Below are positions 32,905 to 39,774 of a stretch of DNA of 64,000 nt, piece by piece. The DNA comes from Atopobiaceae bacterium (GTDB taxonomy: Bacteria; Actinomycetota; Coriobacteriia; Coriobacteriales; Atopobiaceae), in assembly GCA_030525685.1 (NCBI GenBank), contig JAUNEG010000006.1, positions 30,786 through 94,785 on the forward strand, read 5' to 3'. How positions within the stretch are numbered: the first letter of the stretch is position 1; each line of letters starts with the position of its first letter. The translations under genes were made by a program, and so were the position numbers. The notes under the pieces are model-generated. The model saw only the letters and a program-made list of their open reading frames with translations. It made no database searches and was not told where the DNA came from.

Positions 32905-33165
32905 ATGGCGGAGACCGACTTCGACGGCGGCATGCGCCCGGTGGAGATCACCTGGGTGGACGGCCGACGCTTCCCGGTGGTCTCGTGCTGCACGCCGCGG
33001 TCCTACGGCCGCTGGGACTACGGCAACCTCGTGCTGAGGTGGGAGGTGGAGCTCGTCGGCCACGCCTGGAGGAGCCTCTACTGGGAGCGGGGCCAGTGGT
33101 TCGTCCACGCGCGCCACCGCGACCGCAACGGCGAGCGGGCGCCGAGGGAGCCGGTCGACACCTAG
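32905..33165 (+). CDS. Small conserved-looking phage protein
   Basis: The 86 residues are beta-rich (MRPVEITWVDGRRFPVVSC, then LVLRWEVELVGHAWRSLYWE, then QWFVHARHRD). It resembles small proteins I recall with an ITWxDGRxF motif that have no known function. The start is uncertain, since the frame is open upstream. Its stop overlaps, on the other strand, the point where the integrase frame would end in the excised circle. Confidence 0.5.
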   Translation: MAETDFDGGMRPVEITWVDGRRFPVVSCCTPRSYGRWDYGNLVLRWEVELVGHAWRSLYWERGQWFVHARHRDRNGERAPREPVDT

Positions 33166-33263
33166 GACGCCTCCCTCCTCTTGCCGCACGGGTCGCAGGC
33201 CCATGTCTCCACAGTTACGGACCTCGAGCTTACGATCACGCGCAGTTCTCTACCGGTTTTGCC

Positions 33264-33276
33264 CGGGCTACCAACC
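33264..33276. other. attR core of the prophage
   Basis: CGGGCTACCAACC is identical to 911-923. The host terminator of the tRNA operon starts five bases later. The bases to the left (33162-33263) are phage sequence that continues the integrase frame after excision. Confidence 0.88.
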
Positions 33277-33281
33277 GTTCA

Positions 33282-33312
33282 GGGCCGGCATCTTCGGGTG
33301 CCGGCCCTTTTT
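33282..33312 (+). terminator. Host tRNA-operon terminator displaced by the prophage
   Basis: GGGCCGGCA/TGCCGGCCC with an 8-base loop is followed by TTTTT. In the empty site it would lie immediately after the tRNA-Glu CCA. Confidence 0.85.
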
Positions 33313-33375
33313 CTGTGCGCGGCTGGTGCTGCGGGTCGCGCGACGGTGGTCGTGGGATTGAGCGAATCACCTGTG

Positions 33376-33441
33376 TGAGTGACATGTTTTACCGCGCGTC
33401 GAGGCGAGTTCTCGCGTGCGGAGCGTAAAACCTGTCACTCA
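33376..33441. repeat. Long inverted repeat between prophage and serine dehydratase gene
   Basis: The two 17-base arms, 33376-33392 and 33425-33441, match at 16 positions (TGAGTGACA then TTTTAC is shared). The centre can also fold (GCGTCGAGGCGAGTTCTCGCGTGCG region). It has no T run. It looks like an intergenic palindromic element or a bidirectional stop downstream of the minus-strand gene. Confidence 0.65.
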
Positions 33442-33501
33442 GAGAGGGGGGCGCGAGAAGGACCGCGGGGCGAGAAGGACCGCGAGCCCGGAGCGCGCCC
33501 G

Positions 33502-35106
33502 CTACGCGCAGCCGCGGCAGCCGGCACAGGCGGCGCGGGCCGCGGGCGTGGCGGCGAGCCCGCCGCGGGCCGTCTCGCGCAGGCGCGAGGGCAGGGCGTG
33601 GCCGACCTCGGCCATCGCGGCAACGACCTCGTCGAAGGGCACGAGCCAGCGCACTCCGGAGAGCGCGAGCTGCGCCGCGGAGAACGCCGCCGCCACGCCG
33701 ATCGCGTTTCTCGCCTGGCAGGGGACCTCTACGAGGCCGCCCACCGGGTCACAGACGAGCCCCAGCAGGTTGGAGATCGCGAGCGAGGCCGCCGTCAGCG
33801 CCTGCTCCGGCGTGCCGCCGAGAAGCTCCACGAGCGCCGCCGCGGCCATCGCCGCCGCCGAGCCCACCTCGGCCTGGCAGCCGCCCTCGGCCCCGGCCAC
33901 GCACGCGTGCGTCTGGATGTTGAGGCCCACCGCGGCCGCGCACCACAGCGCCGACGCCACGTCCTTCTCGCCCGCGCCCACCGCGTCGGCCACGGCGAGC
34001 ACGCAGCCGGGCACCACGCCCGCCGAGCCCGCCGTCGGCGCCGCCACGATCACGCCCATCGCGGCCGAGCGCTCGAGCACGGCCATCGCGCGGGCCACGG
34101 CGTCGGTCTGCACGGCGCCCATGAGCGACGCGCCCCAGCGGCCCGCGCCCGCGTCCACGAGCCGCGCCTCGCCGCCGATGAAGCCGCCGAGCGAGCGGGC
34201 GGGCGACAAGATCGGCGCGCTCGTCTCCTCGCGCATGACCTCGATCACGCGGCGCATCGACGCCTCGGCGCGCGCCTCGCCGGTGAGGCCGCGCTCGCGC
34301 AGCGCCATGACGCCGCCGATGGAGAGCCCGCGCTCGGCGCAGGCCTCCAGCAGCTGCTCGCCGTCGTCGAAGAGCTCCTCGGCCGTGACGCCGGGCGCCG
34401 TCGCGGAGGCGGAGCCGGGCACCGAGATGAACGTCGCGAAGCTCACGTCGCGCAGCGTGCGCACCTGCGGCAGCACGCCGTCGGCCGGCGCGCCGTCCGT
34501 CTCGAAGACGGAGTAGGCCCGTCCGCCCTGCTCGGTGCGGTAGGTGCGGCAGAAGGCGATGTTGACCCCGGCCTCCGCCAGAAGGTGCGTGAGGGAGGCG
34601 AGAAGCCCGGGCGCGTCGCGGTGCGCCACGAAGAGGGTGGCGTAGGCGCCGGTGATGTCCACGCCGACGCCGCTCACGCGGCTGATGCGCATCTTGCCGC
34701 CGCCGAGGCTCTCGCCACGGACCTGGCAGGTCGTCCCGTCCTCGCATTCCATGTCGATGTCGACGGTGTTGGGGTGGACGGAGGTGTCGTCGGGCGCCTC
34801 CTCGAACGAGAACTCGAGGCCGGCCTCGCGCGCCAGCTCGAACGCGTCGCGGATGCGCTCGTCATCGGTGTCCAGCCCGAGGATGCCCGCCACGAGCGCG
34901 CGGTCGGTGCCGTGGCCGCGGTAGGTGCGCGCGAAGCTGTTCCACACCGTGAAGCGGACGCGCCGCACGCGCCCGGAGACGAGCGAGGCCGCCACGCGCG
35001 CGCAGCGCAGGGCACCGGCGGTGTGCGAGGAGGACGGGCCCACCATGACGGGTCCGAGCACCTCGAAGGCCGAGGTCGTGGCGAGGGTCTGGGGCTTGGC
35101 TGCCAT
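33502..35106 (-). CDS. sdaA: L-serine ammonia-lyase, iron-sulfur type, single-chain (beta-ACT-alpha)
   Basis: This 534-residue enzyme converts L-serine to pyruvate and ammonia. Early VGPSSSHTAGALR and NSFARTYRGHGTDRA belong to the beta domain. An ACT-like domain follows at about 155-225 (DAPGLLASLTHLLAEAGVNI). The alpha domain has GSAGVVPGCVL, CVAGAEGGCQAEVGSAA and CDPVGGLVEVPCQARN, where the cluster cysteines lie. ATG 35106 is used; the frame is open far upstream but that DNA is gltX. It is downstream of gltX on the same strand, 14 bases apart. Confidence 0.93.
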   Translation of the reverse strand: MAAKPQTLATTSAFEVLGPVMVGPSSSHTAGALRCARVAASLVSGRVRRVRFTVWNSFARTYRGHGTDRALVAGILGLDTDDERIRDAFELAREAGLEFSFEEAPDDTSVHPNTVDIDMECEDGTTCQVRGESLGGGKMRISRVSGVGVDITGAYATLFVAHRDAPGLLASLTHLLAEAGVNIAFCRTYRTEQGGRAYSVFETDGAPADGVLPQVRTLRDVSFATFISVPGSASATAPGVTAEELFDDGEQLLEACAERGLSIGGVMALRERGLTGEARAEASMRRVIEVMREETSAPILSPARSLGGFIGGEARLVDAGAGRWGASLMGAVQTDAVARAMAVLERSAAMGVIVAAPTAGSAGVVPGCVLAVADAVGAGEKDVASALWCAAAVGLNIQTHACVAGAEGGCQAEVGSAAAMAAAALVELLGGTPEQALTAASLAISNLLGLVCDPVGGLVEVPCQARNAIGVAAAFSAAQLALSGVRWLVPFDEVVAAMAEVGHALPSRLRETARGGLAATPAARAACAGCRGCA

Positions 35107-35120
35107 GGTCGTCGGCGCCG

Positions 35121-36599
35121 CTAGAGCGCCAGCGCGCGGGCGCGGTCGATGCGGGCGAGGCAGTCCTCGCGGCCCACGAGCGCCATCGTCTCGCCGAGCG
35201 GCGGCGAAACCATGTTGCCGCACACGGCCACGCGCACGGCCTGGAAGACCAGGCGCTTCTTCACGTCGAGCGCCTCGGGCAGCGGCTCCAGCGCGGCGTC
35301 GATCGCGGCCGGCTCCCAGGCCGGCAGCGCCGCCAGCGCCTCGCGCGCGGCGTCGAGCACCGCGCCCATGTCCTCCTGGGCGAGGCCCTTGGCCACGCTC
35401 TTCTCGTCGTAGACGAGCGTGTCGGCGGTGGCAAAGACCGGTGCCGTCACCGTGACCACGTCCGCCGGGAACTTGGTGCGCGGCCGCACGATGGCGACGA
35501 GCGCGCTCATCCAGGCCTCGTCGAACTCGGCCCCCTCGCCGACGACCCCGGCGCGGACGAGCTCCGGCAGCATGATCTTGTCGGCGAACTCCCGGTCGCT
35601 CATCGAGCGGATGTACTCCGCCTGGATCCAGTCCAGCTTCTTTGGGTCGAAGGTCGCCGGGTTCTTGGAGACGTGCTCCAGGGAGAACTCGCGCGCCAGG
35701 ACGTCGCGCGGGACGATCGTGGTCTCGCCGTCGAGCGACCAGCCGAGAAGCGCCAGGTAGTTCACGAAGGCGTCGGAGAGGTAGCCCGCGTCGCGGTACT
35801 CCTCCACGTTGGTGGCGCCGTGGCGCTTGGAGAGCTTCTTGCCGTCCGCGCCCAGGATCATGGAGATGTGCGCGAAGGTGGGCACCGGCGCGCCCAGGGC
35901 CTCGTAGACGATGACCTGGCGCGGCGTGTTGGAGAGGTGGTCGTCGCCGCGGATGACGTGGGTGATCCCCATGGCGGCGTCGTCCACCACGGTGGCGAAG
36001 TTGTAGGTCGGCGTGCCGTCGGTGCGCTGGATGACGAAGTCGTCGAGCTCGCGCGCCGCGAAGGTCACCTCGCCGTGGACGGCGTCGCGCACCACCACGT
36101 CGCCGCGGTCCTCGGGCACCTTGATGCGCAGGACGTACGGCTCGCCGGCCGCGATGCGCTCGCGGGCCTCCTCGGGGTCGAGGTCGCGGCAGCGGCGCTG
36201 ATAGCCCTGGAACGGGTCCTTGCGCGCCTGCGCCTCGGCGCGGTCGGCCGCCAGCTGCTCGGGCGTGCAGAAGCACGGGTAGGCCTTGCCCTCGTCCCAC
36301 AGGCGCTGGGCGGCGGCACGGTACATCTCCGCGCGCTCGGTCTGGAAGTAGGGGCCAAAGTCGCCGCCCACCTCGGGGCCCTCGTCCCAGTCCAGTCCCA
36401 GCCAGCGCATGGCGCGCAAGATGATCTGGGTGTTCTCCTCGGTGGAGCGCTCGGGGTCGGTGTCGTCGATGCGCAGGATGAAGGTGCCGTGGTTGGCGCG
36501 GGCAAAGGCCCAGTTGTAGATTGCGGTGCGCGCGCCGCCCACGTGGAGCTTGCCGGTGGGGGAGGGCGCAAAGCGCACGCGAACGGGGGTCTCGGACAT
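35121..36599 (-). CDS. gltX: Glutamyl-tRNA synthetase
   Basis: This 492-residue class I synthetase has the HIGH-type motif in FAPSPTGKLHVGGARTA, the RIDDTDPERS segment, and KKLSKRHGA (KMSKS type). It charges tRNA-Glu, including the two tRNAs at the prophage site. ATG 36599 is preceded by a weak GAGAGGAACGCC. It is probably co-transcribed with the serine dehydratase gene. Confidence 0.97.
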   Translation of the reverse strand: MSETPVRVRFAPSPTGKLHVGGARTAIYNWAFARANHGTFILRIDDTDPERSTEENTQIILRAMRWLGLDWDEGPEVGGDFGPYFQTERAEMYRAAAQRLWDEGKAYPCFCTPEQLAADRAEAQARKDPFQGYQRRCRDLDPEEARERIAAGEPYVLRIKVPEDRGDVVVRDAVHGEVTFAARELDDFVIQRTDGTPTYNFATVVDDAAMGITHVIRGDDHLSNTPRQVIVYEALGAPVPTFAHISMILGADGKKLSKRHGATNVEEYRDAGYLSDAFVNYLALLGWSLDGETTIVPRDVLAREFSLEHVSKNPATFDPKKLDWIQAEYIRSMSDREFADKIMLPELVRAGVVGEGAEFDEAWMSALVAIVRPRTKFPADVVTVTAPVFATADTLVYDEKSVAKGLAQEDMGAVLDAAREALAALPAWEPAAIDAALEPLPEALDVKKRLVFQAVRVAVCGNMVSPPLGETMALVGREDCLARIDRARALAL

Positions 36600-36692
36600 G
36601 GCGTTCCTCTCGATGGTGCCTCTCGTCACATACGCAGCCAGTATACCGCGCGGCCGAGAAGGACGAGGGCCCGCATCTCCACGTCGCCGCCG

Positions 36693-36799
36693 TGCGATTG
36701 GTAACGCTTTTGGGCGCGATTCCGTTACCAATCGCATTGTGAGCCGGGCTGACTTGCGATTGGTAACGCTTTTGGCCCCGATTCCGTTACCAACCGCAA
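36693..36799. repeat. Pair of palindromic repeats, locus 1
   Basis: Copy 1 (36693-36736) has arms TGCGATTGGTAACG/CGTTACCAATCGCA. Copy 2 (36754-36799) has arms TTGCGATTGGTAACG and CGTTACCAACCGCAA (one mismatch). The spacers are 16 bases and T-rich. The period is 61 bp. The same doublet recurs at 44890-44997. It lies in the divergent gap between gltX and metK. Confidence 0.88.
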
Positions 36800-36952
36800 A
36801 GCGGGCGCCGCGCCGCCGCGCCGCAGGGCGAGAAGGGCGCGCGGAATTGTGGCGAGACGGCGCAGTCGAGTCCGCCGCCGCTCCGCGCGGGTATCATGTA
36901 CGGGCCAGCCGGCGGAATGGTAACGGCCGCCGGGATCGTAGAAAGGACACCC

Positions 36953-38233
36953 ATGACCACCACGTCTCGTTCCAACGCACCGCGCAGCTACCTCTTCACC
37001 TCCGAGAGCGTCACCGAGGGCCACCCCGACAAGATCTGCGACCAGGTCTCCGACGCCATCCTCGACGCGCTTCTCGCCAAGGAGGCCCAGCTCCAGGCCG
37101 AGGGCTACGTCGCCCCGAGCGGCACCCCCGCCAACGTGGACAACGTCCGCTGCGCGTGCGAGACCTTCGTGACGACGGGCACCGTGGTGGTCGCCGGCGA
37201 GGTGCGCACCGAGGCGTACCTCGACGTCCAGACGATCGCGCGCGACGTGATCCGCCGCATCGGCTACGACCGCGCCAAGTACGGCTTCGACTGCGAGACC
37301 TGCGGCGTCATCAACATGATCCACGAGCAGAGCCCCGACATCGCGGCCGGCGTGGACGAGTCCTACGACGCGCAAGCCGGCCGCACCACGGACCCGATCG
37401 ACCTCGTGGGCGCGGGCGACCAGGGCATGATGTTCGGCTACGCCACGGACGAGACGGACGTCTACATGCCCATGCCGCACTACCTGGCCTCCCACATGGC
37501 CGAGCGCCTGTCCGCCGTGCGCAAGGACGGCACGGTGCCCTACCTGCGCCCGGACGGCAAGACCCAGGTGACCGTCCGCTACGAGGACGACAAGCCCGTG
37601 GAGGTCACGGCCGTGGTGGTCTCCACGCAGCACGACGCCGCCATCGCGAGCGTGGACACCGTGCGCGAGGACATGGTGGAGCACGTGATCGCGCCGGTGC
37701 TGGATGCCGCGGGCATCGCATGGGACAACGCCACGATCTACGTGAACCCCACCGGGCGCTTCGTGGTGGGCGGTCCCATGGGCGACACCGGCCTCACCGG
37801 CCGCAAGATCATCGTCGACACCTACGGCGGCATGGGTCGCCACGGCGGCGGCGCCTTCTCCGGCAAGGACTGCACCAAGGTGGACCGCTCCGCCGCCTAC
37901 GCCGCCCGCTGGGTGGCCAAGAACGTGGTGGCCGCAGGCCTCGCGCACCGCTGCGAGGTGCAGCTGGCCTACGCCATCGGCGTCTCCCACCCGCTCTCGA
38001 TCATGGTGGACACCCTCGGGACCGGCACGGTGGACGACGCGGTCGTCGAGAAGGCCGTCGAGCAGGTCTTCGACCTGCGCCCGGGCGCCATCATCCGCGA
38101 CCTGGGGCTGCGCCGCCCGATCTTCGAGAAGACCGCCGCGTACGGCCACTTCGGCCGCGAGCTGCCTGAGTTCACCTGGGAGCGCTGCGACCGCGTCGAC
38201 GAGCTCCGCGATGCGGTGGAGGGCCTGGCCTAG
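36953..38233 (+). CDS. metK: S-adenosylmethionine synthetase
   Basis: The 426-residue enzyme makes S-adenosylmethionine from methionine and ATP. Motifs are [31 protein letters not shown] and the P-loop-like [22 protein letters not shown] 36953 follows GAAAGGACACCC. No SAM riboswitch fold could be recognised in the upstream 350 bp, which hold the palindromic doublet. Confidence 0.97.
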   Translation: MTTTSRSNAPRSYLFTSESVTEGHPDKICDQVSDAILDALLAKEAQLQAEGYVAPSGTPANVDNVRCACETFVTTGTVVVAGEVRTEAYLDVQTIARDVIRRIGYDRAKYGFDCETCGVINMIHEQSPDIAAGVDESYDAQAGRTTDPIDLVGAGDQGMMFGYATDETDVYMPMPHYLASHMAERLSAVRKDGTVPYLRPDGKTQVTVRYEDDKPVEVTAVVVSTQHDAAIASVDTVREDMVEHVIAPVLDAAGIAWDNATIYVNPTGRFVVGGPMGDTGLTGRKIIVDTYGGMGRHGGGAFSGKDCTKVDRSAAYAARWVAKNVVAAGLAHRCEVQLAYAIGVSHPLSIMVDTLGTGTVDDAVVEKAVEQVFDLRPGAIIRDLGLRRPIFEKTAAYGHFGRELPEFTWERCDRVDELRDAVEGLA

Positions 38234-38487
38234 GATTGTTGTGTAGCGAGTTCGTCGGTTGTTTCGGCCGAGGCGGCTCATTTTCAACACGTGGCCCTGA
38301 GGCTAATCATCGAAGTTATTTTTATTGCAGGTATGTACGTGACTGTTTTCCGTACGTCCGGGCTCGAGTCTGCGCGAAGGACTATTGAAGAGGACTATTC
38401 GGAACGGCTTGCGGGAGTTGGCGACGAATCCGACAACAGCTCTGAGGGGGAGAGGATTTAGTCTGCTCACAGTTCGAGTCCGAGTGT
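38234..38487 (+). other. Intergenic, no convincing gene
   Basis: An ATG frame of 42 codons (38334-38462) has no clear ribosome site and no recognisable product. The stretch is lower in GC than metK and leads into a decayed gene. Confidence 0.4.
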
Positions 38488-38834
38488 ATGGCCAAAAGGG
38501 ATTTCGTGCGACGCCTCTCTTTCACGGATCGCGGCAACGCCGCCAACGAGGACTTCGCGTACGCGGGGCCGCTGCCAAGCGGTGGCGCGTACGGTGTGGT
38601 GATCGACGGGGCGACGGGACTGGCGCCGCTGCCGTCCGTCTCGCCGGACTTCGCCACCAACGCACAGTGGTTTGCGCTCTCGACAGGCGCTCGGCTGTGT
38701 CGGGCGCCACGTACTTCTCGGCCCTTGAGCTCTGTGACCGGATGCGCGTGCTGGAGGCGACGGACGCCCAGCTCGCACGCTTTCCGCGCATGAAGGTCGG
38801 TGATGATGCGAGCCTGTTCTGGCTGGGCCTCTGA
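38488..38834 (+). pseudogene. PP2C-like phosphatase remnant, frameshifted with internal deletion
   Basis: The first part (MAKRDFVRRLSFTDRGNAAN, then AYGVVIDGATGLAP) looks like the N-terminus of a PP2C-type phosphatase with its metal-binding Asp. After FATNAQWFALSTG the sense jumps to another frame, which ends in MRVLEATDAQLARF and DDASLFWLGL, a typical C-terminus. The middle of the protein is missing. Confidence 0.65.
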
Positions 38835-38867
38835 TGCCCCGCCCTTCTCGGCCTTTTGTCTCCAACC

Positions 38868-38887
38868 CCCGCTCGTGAATTCACGAG
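38868..38887. repeat. 20-bp perfect palindrome, copy 1
   Basis: CGCTCGTGAATTCACGAGCG is identical to copies at 39627-39646 and 39680-39699. It is followed by a CCAAGT..GC.GCAG.CGGGG segment that also follows the third copy, so the repeat unit is longer than the palindrome. Confidence 0.85.
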
Positions 38888-39009
38888 CGCCAAGTTGCGG
38901 CAGTCGGGGCTCCTCTCCGGATGTCGGTCTCTTGTTAAATCTGCTAATATATCAGACGATTATCTGTTAATACGTAGCTTGCCGCAGCGACGAGAAGGGA
39001 TGCTCCCAT

Positions 39010-39300
39010 ATGGAACCCATCTACTCGATGACGACGCTTCAGCGTAACCCCTCGCAGGTCAAGGATGCCGCCCGGGACTCGGTCGTCCGCATCACCGAGC
39101 AGGGCGCCGGTGCCTACGTGTTCTGCAGCGAGAAGGCCTTCGAGCATCGGATCGCCCAGGAGCGAGAGGACGCCGCCTTCGAGACCCGGCTCTCGGAGGC
39201 TGTCGGCCGCGGCCTGGCGGACATCGATGCCGACCGATTTGTGACGTCCGTCGCCGAGGCGTTCGACGCTGCGGATGCGCTGAGGAGCAAGCGTGCCTAG
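39010..39300 (+). CDS. Antitoxin, Phd/YefM family
   Basis: The 96-residue protein has a Phd/YefM-type N-terminal DNA-binding segment (YSMTTLQRNPSQVKDAA, then VVRITEQGAGAYVFCSEKAF) and a helical C-terminal part for toxin binding. It overlaps the toxin gene by 8 bp, the normal arrangement for a coupled TA pair. The AT-rich DNA just upstream (38935-38985) is the likely autoregulated promoter. Confidence 0.82.
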   Translation: MEPIYSMTTLQRNPSQVKDAARDSVVRITEQGAGAYVFCSEKAFEHRIAQEREDAAFETRLSEAVGRGLADIDADRFVTSVAEAFDAADALRSKRA

Positions 39301-39562
39301 CGCGAGGCTGCGCATCGCCGAGGAGTTCGTCTCGGCGCTCGGCGAGGTGTACTCCGACCGCGTTCTCGCACGAATCAGGGATGCGCTGACCGGCCTCCAG
39401 ACATTTCCCGAGATGGGCTCTCCTCGCGTGAGGACCTGTCTCACCGACCTGTACGGGGAGGGACTTCGCCAGATCGCCATCTCGACGTTTCTCATCGTAT
39501 ATCGCTACGACGGGGAGACGGTGGACGTGCTTGCCCTGGTATATGGGCCGTCCGTTGTCTAG
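39293..39562 (+). CDS. Toxin, ParE/RelE superfamily
   Basis: The 89-residue protein with GTG start has the compact alpha-beta fold: ARLRIAEEFVSALGEVY, LTGLQTFPEMGSPRV and the end ISTFLIVYRYDGETVDVLAL. The family includes ribosome-dependent mRNases (RelE) and gyrase poisons (ParE); the sequence does not decide which. It is encoded after its antitoxin. Confidence 0.82.
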   Translation: MPSARLRIAEEFVSALGEVYSDRVLARIRDALTGLQTFPEMGSPRVRTCLTDLYGEGLRQIAISTFLIVYRYDGETVDVLALVYGPSVV

Positions 39563-39622
39563 CGCGCTTCCCCACGCATGAAGGTCGTCGGCGCCTCGTC
39601 CTTCTCGGCCTTCTGTCGCCGA

Positions 39623-39650
39623 CCCCCGCTCGTGAATTCACGAGCGGGGG
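39623..39650 (+). terminator. Palindrome copy 2, extended; probable TA terminator
   Basis: The 20-bp palindrome is here flanked by CCCC and GGGG to give a 28-bp perfect inverted repeat followed by TTTCTG. This can stop the toxin-antitoxin transcript. Confidence 0.6.
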
Positions 39651-39679
39651 TTTCTGCACGCTAACGTCGCCAAAGAGGT

Positions 39680-39699
39680 CGCTCGTGAATTCACGAGCG
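39680..39699. repeat. 20-bp perfect palindrome, copy 3
   Basis: CGCTCGTGAATTCACGAGCG, with the same downstream CCAAGTCGCCGCAG segment as copy 1. It lies about 75 bases before priA. Confidence 0.85.
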
Positions 39700-39774
39700 C
39701 CAAGTCGCCGCAGCCGGGGTCGGCCCCGCGCCCGCGGTACAATGGACTGCCGAGAAGAACGGAGGCCCGCCACC

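Larger units (their letters stand above)
911..33276. mobile_element. Temperate siphovirus-type prophage, about 32.4 kb
   Basis: The boundaries are set by the identical 13-bp core at 911-923 (tRNA-Glu 3' end) and 33264-33276. Between them lie all modules of a tailed temperate phage: serine recombinase, repressor and divergent Cro-like gene, small early genes, HNH-terminase-portal, capsid, connectors, major tail, tail chaperone with frameshift, tape measure, tail tip, holin and endolysin. The host terminator that must once have followed the tRNA is found just beyond the right core at 33282. No transposase or IS interrupts the structural genes. The element looks complete except for a missing replication module and three genes with in-frame TGA codons. 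Confidence 0.93.

Noticed and set aside
33379..35124. 581-codon plus-strand frame opposite the serine dehydratase gene
   Set aside because: The product is a low-complexity Arg/Ala/His string, the usual shadow of a high-GC gene on the other strand.
35107..36300. N-terminal extension of the serine dehydratase frame into gltX
   Set aside because: The extra residues are antisense-like Arg/Pro-rich sequence over a certain gltX gene; ATG 35106 gives a normal-length enzyme.
36600..36952. SAM riboswitch upstream of metK
   Set aside because: The gap is filled by the palindromic doublet; no conserved riboswitch core could be recognised.
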